9,196 nucleotides of DNA from Acidobacteriaceae bacterium. Lineage in GTDB: Bacteria; Acidobacteriota; Terriglobia; Terriglobales; SbA1. Shown piece after piece: positions 1-6,476 of the stretch. A program made the translations under genes and the position numbers. The notes beneath the pieces are model-generated. The model was given only the letters and a program-made list of their open reading frames with translations, was not told the origin of the DNA and did no database searches. Within the stretch, counting starts at the first letter, position 1; each line of letters opens with the position of its first letter. The stretch lies in contig PLEA01000513.1 in NCBI GenBank assembly GCA_003136335.1, positions 1-9,196 on the forward strand, in the 5' to 3' direction.

Positions 1-1131
1 GTGATGTTGGAGCGTGACCTTGCGGCAACAACAGGTTCGCTCGGTGTCGATGGACGGGCATGGGAGAAGCTCATGCGCCCGTTCGTGGAGCGCTGGCCGG
101 AGTTGGCGGCCGAGGTACTGCGTCCCGTTTCTCTTGTTCCGCGACATCCATTTCTGATGGCGCGCTTTGGAATGGTCGGGCTGCGGTCGGCCGAGGCGGT
201 CGCTCGCCGGTTTGCTGAGCCGCGAACGCGGGCGCTGTTCGCCGGACTGGCCGCCCATTCGTTCCTTAGTCTCGACGAACCGTTGAGCGCGGCCTTTGCG
301 ATGCTGATGGCGGTGCCGGCACATGTTGTGGGTTGGCCGATTCCACGCGGCGGCGCTCAGTCTATTACCAACGCTCTGTGCTCGTTGCTCTCGTCCCTGG
401 GCGGTAAGGTGAGAATTTCATCTCCCGTCGAGAGTTTGGCCGCATCGGACAACTACGATCTTTTCCTTTGCGATCTCACTCCGCGGCAGCTAGTGAAGGT
501 TGCCGGGCAAAGGCTATCTGAGAGCTACAAGCGGAGACTGGGAAAATACCGTTACGGAGCGGCCGCGTTCAAAGTCGATTACGCGTTGAACGCACCGATT
601 CCCTGGAAAGCTCGCGAGTGCTTGCGAGCGGCGAGCGTTCATCTGGGCGGAAGTTTTGAGGAGATTGCTGCCTCGGAAAAAGCGGTGCGAAATGGACAGC
701 ATACCGATCACCCGTTTTTGCTGCTGGCGCAGCCTAGCCTGTTCGACAGCTCACGGGCTCCGGCAGGGAAGCACACTGCTTGGGCTTATTGTCATGTGCC
801 CAACGGGTCAAAAGTAGACATGCTCGAGAAACTGGAGGGGCAGATTGAGCGCTTCGCTCCCGGCTTCCGCGAATGCGTTTTGGCGCGGCGGATCTTTTCT
901 CCTGCGGACTTGGAGAGTATGGACGCTAACCTCGTCGGAGGCGATATTGGAGGTGGCGTCATGGACATTCGTCAGTTTCTGTTTCGACCGACTTCGCGAC
1001 ATTACGCTACCTCGGCGCGAGATATCTACATTTGCTCCTCGTCCACTCCGCCTGGGGGAGGAGTGCACGGCATGTGCGGATATCACGCGGCGAAGATGGC
1101 GTTGTCGAGATTGGAGAAGTGGAAGGCGTGA
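1..1131 (+). CDS. FAD-dependent oxidoreductase, phytoene desaturase (CrtI)-like, 5'-truncated by the window edge
   Basis: The last 376 codons of a flavoprotein of the NAD(P)/FAD-dependent amine oxidase / phytoene desaturase superfamily. The N-terminal GxGxxG dinucleotide-binding fold is absent, which fits a gene starting upstream of the window, so the GTG at base 1 is probably an internal codon. Visible family features are the segment around residues 106-137 (PAHVVGWPIPRGG, then a short helix and LGGKV), which resembles the glycine-rich substrate/FAD-domain re-entry of CrtI-like enzymes, and the C-terminal FAD-closing region at 343-367 (YICSSSTPPGGGVHGMCGY followed by an AAKMAL helix). The exact substrate cannot be read; carotenoid or other lipid desaturation or isomerisation is only the family precedent. 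The gene stands alone in its orientation here and converges on the membrane protein gene at 1183. The superfamily is fairly secure, the specific activity is not. Confidence 0.82.
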   Translation: MMLERDLAATTGSLGVDGRAWEKLMRPFVERWPELAAEVLRPVSLVPRHPFLMARFGMVGLRSAEAVARRFAEPRTRALFAGLAAHSFLSLDEPLSAAFAMLMAVPAHVVGWPIPRGGAQSITNALCSLLSSLGGKVRISSPVESLAASDNYDLFLCDLTPRQLVKVAGQRLSESYKRRLGKYRYGAAAFKVDYALNAPIPWKARECLRAASVHLGGSFEEIAASEKAVRNGQHTDHPFLLLAQPSLFDSSRAPAGKHTAWAYCHVPNGSKVDMLEKLEGQIERFAPGFRECVLARRIFSPADLESMDANLVGGDIGGGVMDIRQFLFRPTSRHYATSARDIYICSSSTPPGGGVHGMCGYHAAKMALSRLEKWKA

Positions 1132-1147
1132 GGTGCGGAGGACTTAT

Positions 1148-1176
1148 GTAGGGACAGCCGAGGCGGCTGTCCCTAC
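1148..1176. repeat. Perfect 13-bp inverted repeat between convergent genes
   Basis: Arms 1148-1160 (GTAGGGACAGCCG) and 1164-1176 are exact reverse complements around a 3-base AGG loop. The element fills the 51-bp gap between two convergent stop codons. Neither strand has a T-run after the stem, so it is not a canonical intrinsic terminator, although such a stable stem could still block or stabilise the 3' ends of both messages. Its perfect symmetry and intergenic placement suggest a member of a dispersed palindromic (REP-like) family; that is an inference, because only one copy lies in this window. Confidence 0.75.
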
Positions 1177-1182
1177 GTGGGC

Positions 1183-2766
1183 TTATTCGCGCGGGCTGGC
1201 TGTTGGCCACTCGACGTCGTGAATGGTTCCATCGGACTCGCGCTCTAGCGTGGGGGCGTAGAGTCCCAGGAATTGACGGCGCCACCATAAACCTCGGGTG
1301 CGTTTTTCGGCCATGGTCGTGAACCAGTATTGCCAGATTACAGCGCGCACTTCACGTGGAGGGCCGTGCGGGAAGGGATTGGTCGCGAAGAGATTGAGCA
1401 CGTCGCCGTCATTGGAAAGCAGGCGCACTTCGGTTCGCGGCACGATTGGATAATCTTGCCATGAGCCTAAGGAAGCGAACCAGAGATTCCAATCGAATCG
1501 CGGCTGGTAGGGCGCGTAAATGCCCGGTGGCTTGCTCAGGTCCTGCGGTTTATAGCGGAACGGATATGCAACCCAGGTTTTGCCGTCCTCGGAACCTTGA
1601 AATTCGATCTCGTATCGGCCGCGGGTCATGATGCCAAAAAGGCCATATCGATTGGCGATGCGGAAAGGCTCGAGGGCCACGACCGGCGCGGTGGGCAGAG
1701 GCAGCGGGGAAAACATCCAGATCAATTGCGCCGTGGTGGCATAAAAAATCCAGCCGAGTGAGGGGCCAATTAGACACAGCTTCACAACCTTGAACCGGTG
1801 ACGAAAACCTCCCGACGTTTGCATTGGGGTCGGCGTGGTTGTCACACCGAAAGATTTCCTCCATCGCTCGGGAAAAAAGCGCAGCAGAAAGCGATCATCT
1901 AACAGCAGGATCCCCAACGTCAGGACAAGATAATTCAGAAAAGTGTAGTTGGCGGTGAGAATCACGCCCAGTTCCCAGGGAGTGACAATCAGGAAGCACA
2001 GGATACGCCAGCGGCGCGGCAGAAATAGCATCCAGACCAAACCCAATTCAAGCGCGAGCGTGGCGAAGGCAGTGGAAGCATGGAACCAGTGCGGCAGATG
2101 CTGCAGGTACCAGCCGATCCAAGTGGGCAGGGGACCGTTCTGGTAGTACTCGTCCATGGCGGTGAAGTGGCGCCACTCCGGGTCTCCGCCGGCAATTTTT
2201 GCGATACCGGACTCGAAGTAGATGCGAAACCATTCCCACTGCAGTAGAAACAGACTGGCGCGCGAGGGCGGCGACGCCGGCCCAAAGCTAGGGCGGATTC
2301 CGGGCGGAGCAAAGAAAAGCGCGATGAAACCCGCTTCGAGCAGCATCCCATCCGATTGATAACCGGAAAACTCTTGCGCGGCGCTCACGAACGACAGGAA
2401 GCACACGAAACAGATGACCAGCATTCCGCGTGGCCACGCATTCAGAGTCAACAGCAGCGAAGCGAACATGCCGACCCAGCACAGGGCGGTCAACATGTGG
2501 GGGCCGCTCGAAAGCCAAAGCACGGTGGGCGCGTACCACAGGCCGCGGCTGTAGCCAAGTGAATGTGTTACGGCTTGCAGGTATTCGTTTGCGGGAAGAA
2601 TTCCTTGCGATCCGATGAGCCCGCGGATCTGAAAAACGAGGGAGAAGAAGGCGGACAAATAAATACAGCCCAGCGCACGCAAGAACAGCCAGCGTGGAAT
2701 CAGGCGGTCGACTGCGCCCTGCTCCGAGTCGAGTAACCATCGGGTGGCGGACGGAAGCCAGTCCAT
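1183..2766 (-). CDS. Lipase maturation factor family membrane protein
   Basis: Polytopic membrane protein of 527 residues from the chosen ATG. Hydrophobic stretches occur near residues 27-46, 87-110, 113-130, 229-249, 252-289 and 325-353, followed by a soluble C-terminal domain (about 357-527). Family hallmarks are the central block LLQWEWFRIYFESGIAKIAG (about 174-193) followed by GDPEWRHFTAMDEYYQNGPLP, and the C-terminal blocks RYEIEFQGSEDGKTWVAYPF (384-403), RYKPQDL and QPRFDWNLWFASLG (422-435). These match the eukaryotic LMF1 / DUF1222 family. In animals LMF1 is an ER protein needed for folding of dimeric lipases; the role of bacterial homologues is not established. The start is uncertain: an in-frame TTG at 2817 would add 17 residues, but neither start has a strong Shine-Dalgarno. 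ATG 2766 is preferred because homologues begin shortly before the first WLFLRALG membrane helix. No lipase gene is adjacent. Confidence 0.88.
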   Translation of the reverse strand: MDWLPSATRWLLDSEQGAVDRLIPRWLFLRALGCIYLSAFFSLVFQIRGLIGSQGILPANEYLQAVTHSLGYSRGLWYAPTVLWLSSGPHMLTALCWVGMFASLLLTLNAWPRGMLVICFVCFLSFVSAAQEFSGYQSDGMLLEAGFIALFFAPPGIRPSFGPASPPSRASLFLLQWEWFRIYFESGIAKIAGGDPEWRHFTAMDEYYQNGPLPTWIGWYLQHLPHWFHASTAFATLALELGLVWMLFLPRRWRILCFLIVTPWELGVILTANYTFLNYLVLTLGILLLDDRFLLRFFPERWRKSFGVTTTPTPMQTSGGFRHRFKVVKLCLIGPSLGWIFYATTAQLIWMFSPLPLPTAPVVALEPFRIANRYGLFGIMTRGRYEIEFQGSEDGKTWVAYPFRYKPQDLSKPPGIYAPYQPRFDWNLWFASLGSWQDYPIVPRTEVRLLSNDGDVLNLFATNPFPHGPPREVRAVIWQYWFTTMAEKRTRGLWWRRQFLGLYAPTLERESDGTIHDVEWPTASPRE

Positions 2767-2776
2767 GGCGTCAGCA

Positions 2777-2782
2777 ATTATA
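2777..2782 (-). promoter_or_regulatory. Candidate -10 box (TATAAT) before the lipase maturation factor-like gene
   Basis: An exact TATAAT on the minus strand ends 10 bases before ATG 2766. No good -35 hexamer is seen 16-18 bases upstream. If used, transcription would begin only a few bases before the ATG, giving an almost leaderless message, which would fit the lack of a clear ribosome binding site. It could equally be chance, since a single hexamer is weak evidence. Confidence 0.25.
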
Positions 2783-3054
2783 GCGATAGGAGAGAGAGGG
2801 CCGGTGTTCGCAGGCAAGTTCCGCAGACCTGCGGCGGCCGACCGCGCTTCGACTCGTTCGCTGGTAGAAAACTACGCAGCGATACGCCGACCGATCTTCC
2901 GCGCCTTCTGGGCGAGACTCGGTTTACCAAGCGGGGCCGCAGTTGCAATGAAGAAGCGAGTCTTCGTTTCGCGGAGCGAGGGGGCGCGGCATTCGTGCTG
3001 CTACGGTGCCGATCGTGCCGATCCCTGCGCCTTTACACCCGCTCCGCCCGCGTG
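2783..3054. other. Divergent intergenic region, no gene recognised
   Basis: This stretch separates the divergently transcribed membrane protein gene and rpsO (about 350 bases from start to start). Open frames that cross it (for example plus-strand 2744-3058 and minus-strand 3033-3296) run through neighbouring genes or have no recognisable protein features. I see no tRNA, riboswitch or long inverted repeat. It presumably carries the control regions of both genes. Confidence 0.5.
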
Positions 3055-3082
3055 TTAACCTCAATAACGTCACAAAGATAAA
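3055..3082 (+). promoter_or_regulatory. Possible sigma-70-type promoter for rpsO
   Basis: TTAACC (3055-3060, 4 of 6 matches to TTGACA) and GATAAA (3077-3082, 4 of 6 matches to TATAAT) are separated by 16 bases. They lie in an AT-richer patch within GC-rich DNA, about 30 bases before the rpsO start. The position is right but both boxes are weak matches, so this is a tentative call. Confidence 0.3.
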
Positions 3083-3114
3083 TTGAAACCAGAAGACAGG
3101 AGTGCACCAGGCAA

Positions 3115-3381
3115 GTGTTAGCCAGAGAGCACAAGAAATCCCTCATCGACCAGTACGGCACGCATCCGAGCGATACCGGCAGCCCTGAAGTCCAGATCGC
3201 GTTGCTTAGCGAACGCATTGGCCAATTGACGGAGCACTTCAAGACGCACCAGAAAGACCACGGCTCGCGCCGCGGCCTTCTCATGCTGGTCAGCAAGCGG
3301 CGTAGCTTGCTCGACTACCTGAAGAAATACGATTCCGAGCGCTACAAGACGGTCATTACGAAACTCGGCATCCGCAAGTAA
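3115..3381 (+). CDS. rpsO: 30S ribosomal protein S15
   Basis: Primary 16S rRNA-binding protein of the small-subunit platform. The 88 residues equal the normal length of S15 (89 in E. coli with Met). Conserved family segments are present: [16 protein letters not shown] (20-35), [16 protein letters not shown] (41-56) and the [10 protein letters not shown] helix (62-71), including the rRNA-contacting His41, Asp48 and Ser51. The start is a GTG; AGGAG at 3098-3102 is the likely Shine-Dalgarno, with a rather long 12-base spacing, and no upstream in-frame start fits. It is followed by pnp on the same strand after 292 bases, the order seen in many bacteria. S15 represses its own translation in E. coli; whether it does here cannot be read from the leader. 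Confidence 0.97.
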   Translation: MLAREHKKSLIDQYGTHPSDTGSPEVQIALLSERIGQLTEHFKTHQKDHGSRRGLLMLVSKRRSLLDYLKKYDSERYKTVITKLGIRK

Positions 3382-3408
3382 TCGCTTGGCCCGGAACATC
3401 CCCACCCG

Positions 3409-3431
3409 AACGTCGTAAAATGCGCGACGTT
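3409..3431 (+). other. Hairpin 28 bp after rpsO
   Basis: Arms AACGTCG (3409-3415) and CGACGTT (3425-3431) pair perfectly over a 9-base AT-rich loop. No T-run follows, so it is unlikely to end transcription by itself. It may protect or mark the processed 3' end of rpsO mRNA while allowing read-through toward pnp. Confidence 0.45.
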
Positions 3432-3436
3432 AGAAT

Positions 3437-3580
3437 GGGGCACCCACGAAAGGAATCGCGCCTCCGGGCTATTTCTGGAAATCCGTCTCTGGAGAGACGG
3501 TCCAGCATCGAGGAAATTTCCACACGTGCGTTTTTTAAGCGCTGATCCCACGTCTCTACCCGGCACCCGTCCGGTGCCCC
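3437..3580. repeat. Intergenic segment bounded by 8-bp inverted repeats, containing two hairpins
   Basis: GGGGCACC (3437-3444) and GGTGCCCC (3573-3580) are exact inverted copies that bound a 144-bp segment. Inside are a 7-bp stem with a TGGA tetraloop (3483-3500) and a 6-bp stem (GGCACC 3562-3567 / GGTGCC 3573-3578). A T6 run lies at 3531-3536, and the palindrome GGAAATTTCC lies at 3512-3521. The terminal symmetry suggests either a folded leader domain or a dispersed intergenic element inserted between rpsO and pnp. No coding frame here has protein-like features. Confidence 0.4.
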
Positions 3581-3603
3581 GGCCTTTCCGCGTTTTGCGA
3601 CAA

Positions 3604-3647
3604 GCTGGGTGGCCCAGCCTTCCCGAGCTTTTTGCGGGAGGGTGGGC
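3604..3647 (+). promoter_or_regulatory. Two mutually exclusive hairpins just upstream of the pnp ribosome binding site
   Basis: Hairpin A is GCTGGG (3604-3609) with CCCAGC (3613-3618) over a 3-base loop. Hairpin B pairs 3612-3625 with 3635-3647: about 13 pairs, one G-T pair, one bulged G (3617), and a 9-base loop containing T5. Both use bases 3612-3618, so they cannot form together. Hairpin B ends 13 bases before the AAAGGA ribosome binding site (3661-3666) of pnp. In E. coli the rpsO-pnp spacer forms RNase III-cleaved stems through which PNPase limits its own synthesis; a similar use here is inferred from position and structure only. Confidence 0.5.
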
Positions 3648-3673
3648 GAAGCCATCTCTCAAAGGAATGAATT

Positions 3674-6109
3674 ATGAAACCAGAAGCAACTAGCGTTACA
3701 GTCAATCTCGCCGGCGGCAAACAAATCTCATTTGAAACCGGAAAGCTCGCTAAGCAGGCCCACGGCGCCGCCGTGGTGCGCTTGGGCGAAAACGTTGTCC
3801 TCGCCACCGCCACCGCCAACCCCGATCCACGCGAGGGCATTGATTTCTTCCCCCTCACCGTCGATTACCGCGAATACACCTACGCCGGCGGACGTTTCCC
3901 CGGCGGCTTCATCAAGCGCGAAGGCCGCATGAGTGAGCGCGAAGTTCTCACCAGCCGCCAGATCGACCGTCCCGTCCGGCCCATGTTTGCCGAGGGATTC
4001 AAGTGCGAGACCCAGGTCATCGCCTTCGTCCTCTCCGCCGACACCGATAACGATCCCGACGTACTCGGCATCAACGGCGCCTCTTGCGCGTTGACGCTTT
4101 CCGACATTCCGTTCCTCGGTCCCATCGGTGCGGTGCGCGTCGGTCTGGTGAACGGCCAGTTCGTCGTGAATCCCACGTACGACGAGATGCGCGAGAGCTT
4201 GGTCAACATTATGGTGGTTGGAACCTCCGACGGCATCGTGATGATCGAGTCGGGCGCCAAAGAAGTGAAAGAAGATACCGTCCTCGACGCCATCGAATTC
4301 GGCCATACGGAAATCAAGAAGATCTGCGCCGCCATCAACGATCTGCGCGCCAAGGCCGGCAAGCCCAAGCGCAGGGTCGAGCCTCCACAATTTGATGATG
4401 TGTACTACAACGACTTGAAGAAGCGCATCGGCGTCGACCTGGCCGACGCCCTCGACACCAAGAAGCATCCCAAGGCAGAAAGCCACACGCTGGTTAAAGA
4501 CATCAAGAAGAAATTAGCGGCCGCACTGCCGGAAGATGATGACGACGCCAAGAATAAGCTCGCCCACTACTACGAAGCTCTACGCGAGCGTATCTTCCGC
4601 GAACAGGTCATTAACCAGAAGCGCCGTCCCGATGCCCGCGCGTTCGATGAAGTCCGAGAAATTTGGATCGAAGTCGGCGTCCTGCCCCGCACTCACGGCA
4701 GCGCCATTTTCACGCGCGGCGAAACTCAGGCGCTCGTCACGACGACCTTGGGCACCAGCGACGACATGCAGCGCCTGGAAGGCTTTGAAGGCGAGGCCAA
4801 AAAACGCTTTATGCTGCACTATAACTTTCCGCCGTTTTCGGTTGGAGAAGTTGCCTTTATGCGTGGGGCCGGTCGACGCGAGATTGGACACGGAGCGCTG
4901 GCGGAGCGGGCGGTTTCGGCCGTGCTGCCTAGCGAAGAGAAGTGGCCGTATGCCATGCGCGTGGTTTCCGACATTTTGGAATCCAACGGGTCTTCTTCTA
5001 TGGCTACCGTCTGCGGGGCGTCGATTGCGCTGATGGATGCGGGCGTTCCGTTGAAGGCTCCGGTGGCGGGCGTTGCGATGGGGTTGGTGAAGGAAGGCGA
5101 GCAGTACGCGATTCTCACCGACATTGCGGGCGCGGAAGATCACTACGGCGACATGGATTTCAAAGTTGCCGGCACGCGAGATGGCATAACCGCGCTGCAG
5201 ATGGATATTAAAGTGGCCGGCATCACTTCGCAGATCATGCGCGAGGCGCTGGCACAGGCGCAGCGTGGACGGTTGCACATTCTGGACAAGATGGAAGAAG
5301 TCATCACGTCGGGACGCGAAAAGATTTCCGATTACGCGCCGCGTTTCTATACCGTGCAGATTCCGGTCGACAAGATTCGCGATCTGATTGGGCCGGGCGG
5401 CAAGATGATTCGCAGCATCGTGGAGCAGACCGGGGTGAAGATCGACGTGGAAGACTCCGGGCTGGTCAAGGTCGCGTCGAGCGATCAGGCGTCGGCGGCG
5501 AAGGCGCTGCAGATTATCGGCGACATTACGGCGACGGCCGAGGTCGGGAAAACTTACCTGGGCAAAGTTACGCGGCTGGCGGATTTCGGCGCGTTCGTGG
5601 AAATTTTGCCGGGAACCGACGGGCTGCTGCACATCAGCGAGGTGGCGGAGCATCGCATTGCGGATGTGCGCGACGAGTTGAAAGAGGGCGACCAGGTGCT
5701 GGTGAAAGTGCTGGCGGTGGAAGGCAACCGCATCCGTTTGTCGCGCAAGGCGATTCTGAAAGAGCAGCGCGCGAAGATGGGGGGCGGGGAAGCGCCTCCT
5801 GCTGCTGCTTCTTCTGGTATAGCTCCGGCGGCAGAGGGCGAACCGGCTTTGACGGGGTCGCTGGTGATTGAAGGCGGCGGAGATTTTCCCGATGAGCCCG
5901 ATGCCGAGCCGAACTTCAACCGCGAAGGCGCTCCACACGTGAGTGCCGGCGGCGGAGATCGCCCACGCGGGGGAGATCGTGGTGGCCGCGGTGGACGTCC
6001 TGGTGGCGGAGGCGGCGGTCGTGGTCGCGGCCGCGGCGGACGTCCCGGTGGGGGCGGCGGAGGTCGGGACCGGCGTCCGGGCGGCGGTGGCGGCGGAGGT
6101 CGACACTAA
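3674..6109 (+). CDS. pnp: Polyribonucleotide nucleotidyltransferase (PNPase)
   Basis: Phosphate-dependent 3'-5' exoribonuclease, the core of bacterial RNA decay, normally a trimer. It has 811 residues against about 700-720 for typical family members; the surplus is the tail. Order: first RNase PH core with the RFPGGFIKREGR substrate loop (about 76-87); linker helices (about 240-325); second RNase PH core (about 330-560) with phosphate-binding Ser440-442 and the metal/catalytic set Asp489, Asp495 and Lys497 in EDHYGDMDFK; KH domain (about 560-618) with GPGGK at 573-577; S1 domain (about 624-697); low-complexity tail, strongly Gly/Arg-rich from residue 763. ATG 3674 has AAAGGA seven bases upstream. 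Codon preference changes abruptly near residue 380: by hand count, alanine is 26 GCC to 5 GCG before about base 4812 and 7 GCC to 28 GCG from there to about 5770. It lies downstream of rpsO, and a strong terminator stands at 6206. Confidence 0.97.
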   Translation: MKPEATSVTVNLAGGKQISFETGKLAKQAHGAAVVRLGENVVLATATANPDPREGIDFFPLTVDYREYTYAGGRFPGGFIKREGRMSEREVLTSRQIDRPVRPMFAEGFKCETQVIAFVLSADTDNDPDVLGINGASCALTLSDIPFLGPIGAVRVGLVNGQFVVNPTYDEMRESLVNIMVVGTSDGIVMIESGAKEVKEDTVLDAIEFGHTEIKKICAAINDLRAKAGKPKRRVEPPQFDDVYYNDLKKRIGVDLADALDTKKHPKAESHTLVKDIKKKLAAALPEDDDDAKNKLAHYYEALRERIFREQVINQKRRPDARAFDEVREIWIEVGVLPRTHGSAIFTRGETQALVTTTLGTSDDMQRLEGFEGEAKKRFMLHYNFPPFSVGEVAFMRGAGRREIGHGALAERAVSAVLPSEEKWPYAMRVVSDILESNGSSSMATVCGASIALMDAGVPLKAPVAGVAMGLVKEGEQYAILTDIAGAEDHYGDMDFKVAGTRDGITALQMDIKVAGITSQIMREALAQAQRGRLHILDKMEEVITSGREKISDYAPRFYTVQIPVDKIRDLIGPGGKMIRSIVEQTGVKIDVEDSGLVKVASSDQASAAKALQIIGDITATAEVGKTYLGKVTRLADFGAFVEILPGTDGLLHISEVAEHRIADVRDELKEGDQVLVKVLAVEGNRIRLSRKAILKEQRAKMGGGEAPPAAASSGIAPAAEGEPALTGSLVIEGGGDFPDEPDAEPNFNREGAPHVSAGGGDRPRGGDRGGRGGRPGGGGGGRGRGRGGRPGGGGGGRDRRPGGGGGGGRH

Positions 6110-6118
6110 ATTCTTCGC

Positions 6119-6148
6119 CACGGATCTGCGCGGATTCACACGGATAAA
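6119..6148. repeat. Three tandem 10-bp repeats after pnp
   Basis: CACGGATCTG (6119-6128), CGCGGATTCA (6129-6138) and CACGGATAAA (6139-6148) are head-to-tail copies of a CRCGGATNNN decamer. They start 10 bases after the pnp stop codon and lie before its terminator, so they would be transcribed in the 3' untranslated region. Phase and conservation (CGGAT at every copy) are clear; the function is unknown. Confidence 0.6.
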
Positions 6149-6151
6149 CCA

Positions 6152-6183
6152 ACAAGGCCCGCACAAAAAGTTGCGGCCCTTGT
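6152..6183 (+). other. Long hairpin in the pnp 3' untranslated region
   Basis: Arms 6152-6163 (ACAAGGCCCGCA) and 6172-6183 pair at 11 of 12 positions, with one C-C mismatch and an 8-base A-rich loop. There is no T-run after it. Placed 22 bases before the intrinsic terminator, it could act as a barrier to 3' decay of the pnp message. Confidence 0.5.
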
Positions 6184-6205
6184 CATTTGTGCAGAAGGTC
6201 GTGGG

Positions 6206-6234
6206 AAAAGAGCTGCGGCCTCGCGGCTCTTTTT
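6206..6234 (+). terminator. Rho-independent terminator of pnp
   Basis: A 12-bp stem (6206-6217 with 6222-6233, one T-G pair) closes on a GCCT tetraloop. It begins with AAAAG and ends in CTCTTTTT, a classical A-stem-T layout. It stands 97 bases after the pnp stop codon and is the strongest terminator in the window. Its A-rich 5' arm means it could also work for transcripts arriving from the right. Confidence 0.88.
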
Positions 6235-6476
6235 GTTCGGAATAGTTTTCGTTCGGGCAAGCAAGAAATGCTCGCGATCCTTCGATCGGAGCGACGGCGG
6301 GGCGATGTTTTGGCTACAGCGTCCCATGTATTCAACAAAAAACAAATCCTGACATGCGCACCGGTCCGTCCTCGTAACTCCAGTTAAAACGTGCAAATCC
6401 AATGGGAGCGCGAAACGGGGTTCAGTCAGATGCGTTCTTACGGCACGTGATTTGCTAATCATTCCGGGAGAGCCGC
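6235..6476. other. Intergenic region with a small palindrome before the exported-protein gene
   Basis: This is 242 bases between the pnp terminator and the next start, with no convincing gene. A 14-base palindrome, TGATT-TGCT-AATCA (6448-6461), lies five bases before the GGGAG ribosome binding site and is a possible operator or 5' hairpin. No clear -35/-10 pair was found. Confidence 0.3.

Noticed and set aside
3511..3536. GGAAATTTCC palindrome followed by T6 as an rpsO terminator
   Set aside because: The palindrome has no loop and lies 9 bases before the T-run, so it does not make a convincing intrinsic terminator.
3342..3662. Minus-strand open frames in the rpsO-pnp spacer
   Set aside because: They overlap the end of rpsO and the hairpin-rich leader. 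Their composition follows the palindromes and no protein family is recognisable.
3728..4486. Minus-strand open frame of 252 codons opposite the start of pnp
   Set aside because: It is a complement of conserved PNPase codons with no recognisable motif or ribosome binding site.
4580..6166. Long minus-strand open frame (528 codons) opposite pnp
   Set aside because: It lies wholly opposite the well-conserved PNPase reading frame, has a low-complexity composition (His, Arg, Asn, Ala) with no domain, and is explained by GC-rich codon use in pnp.
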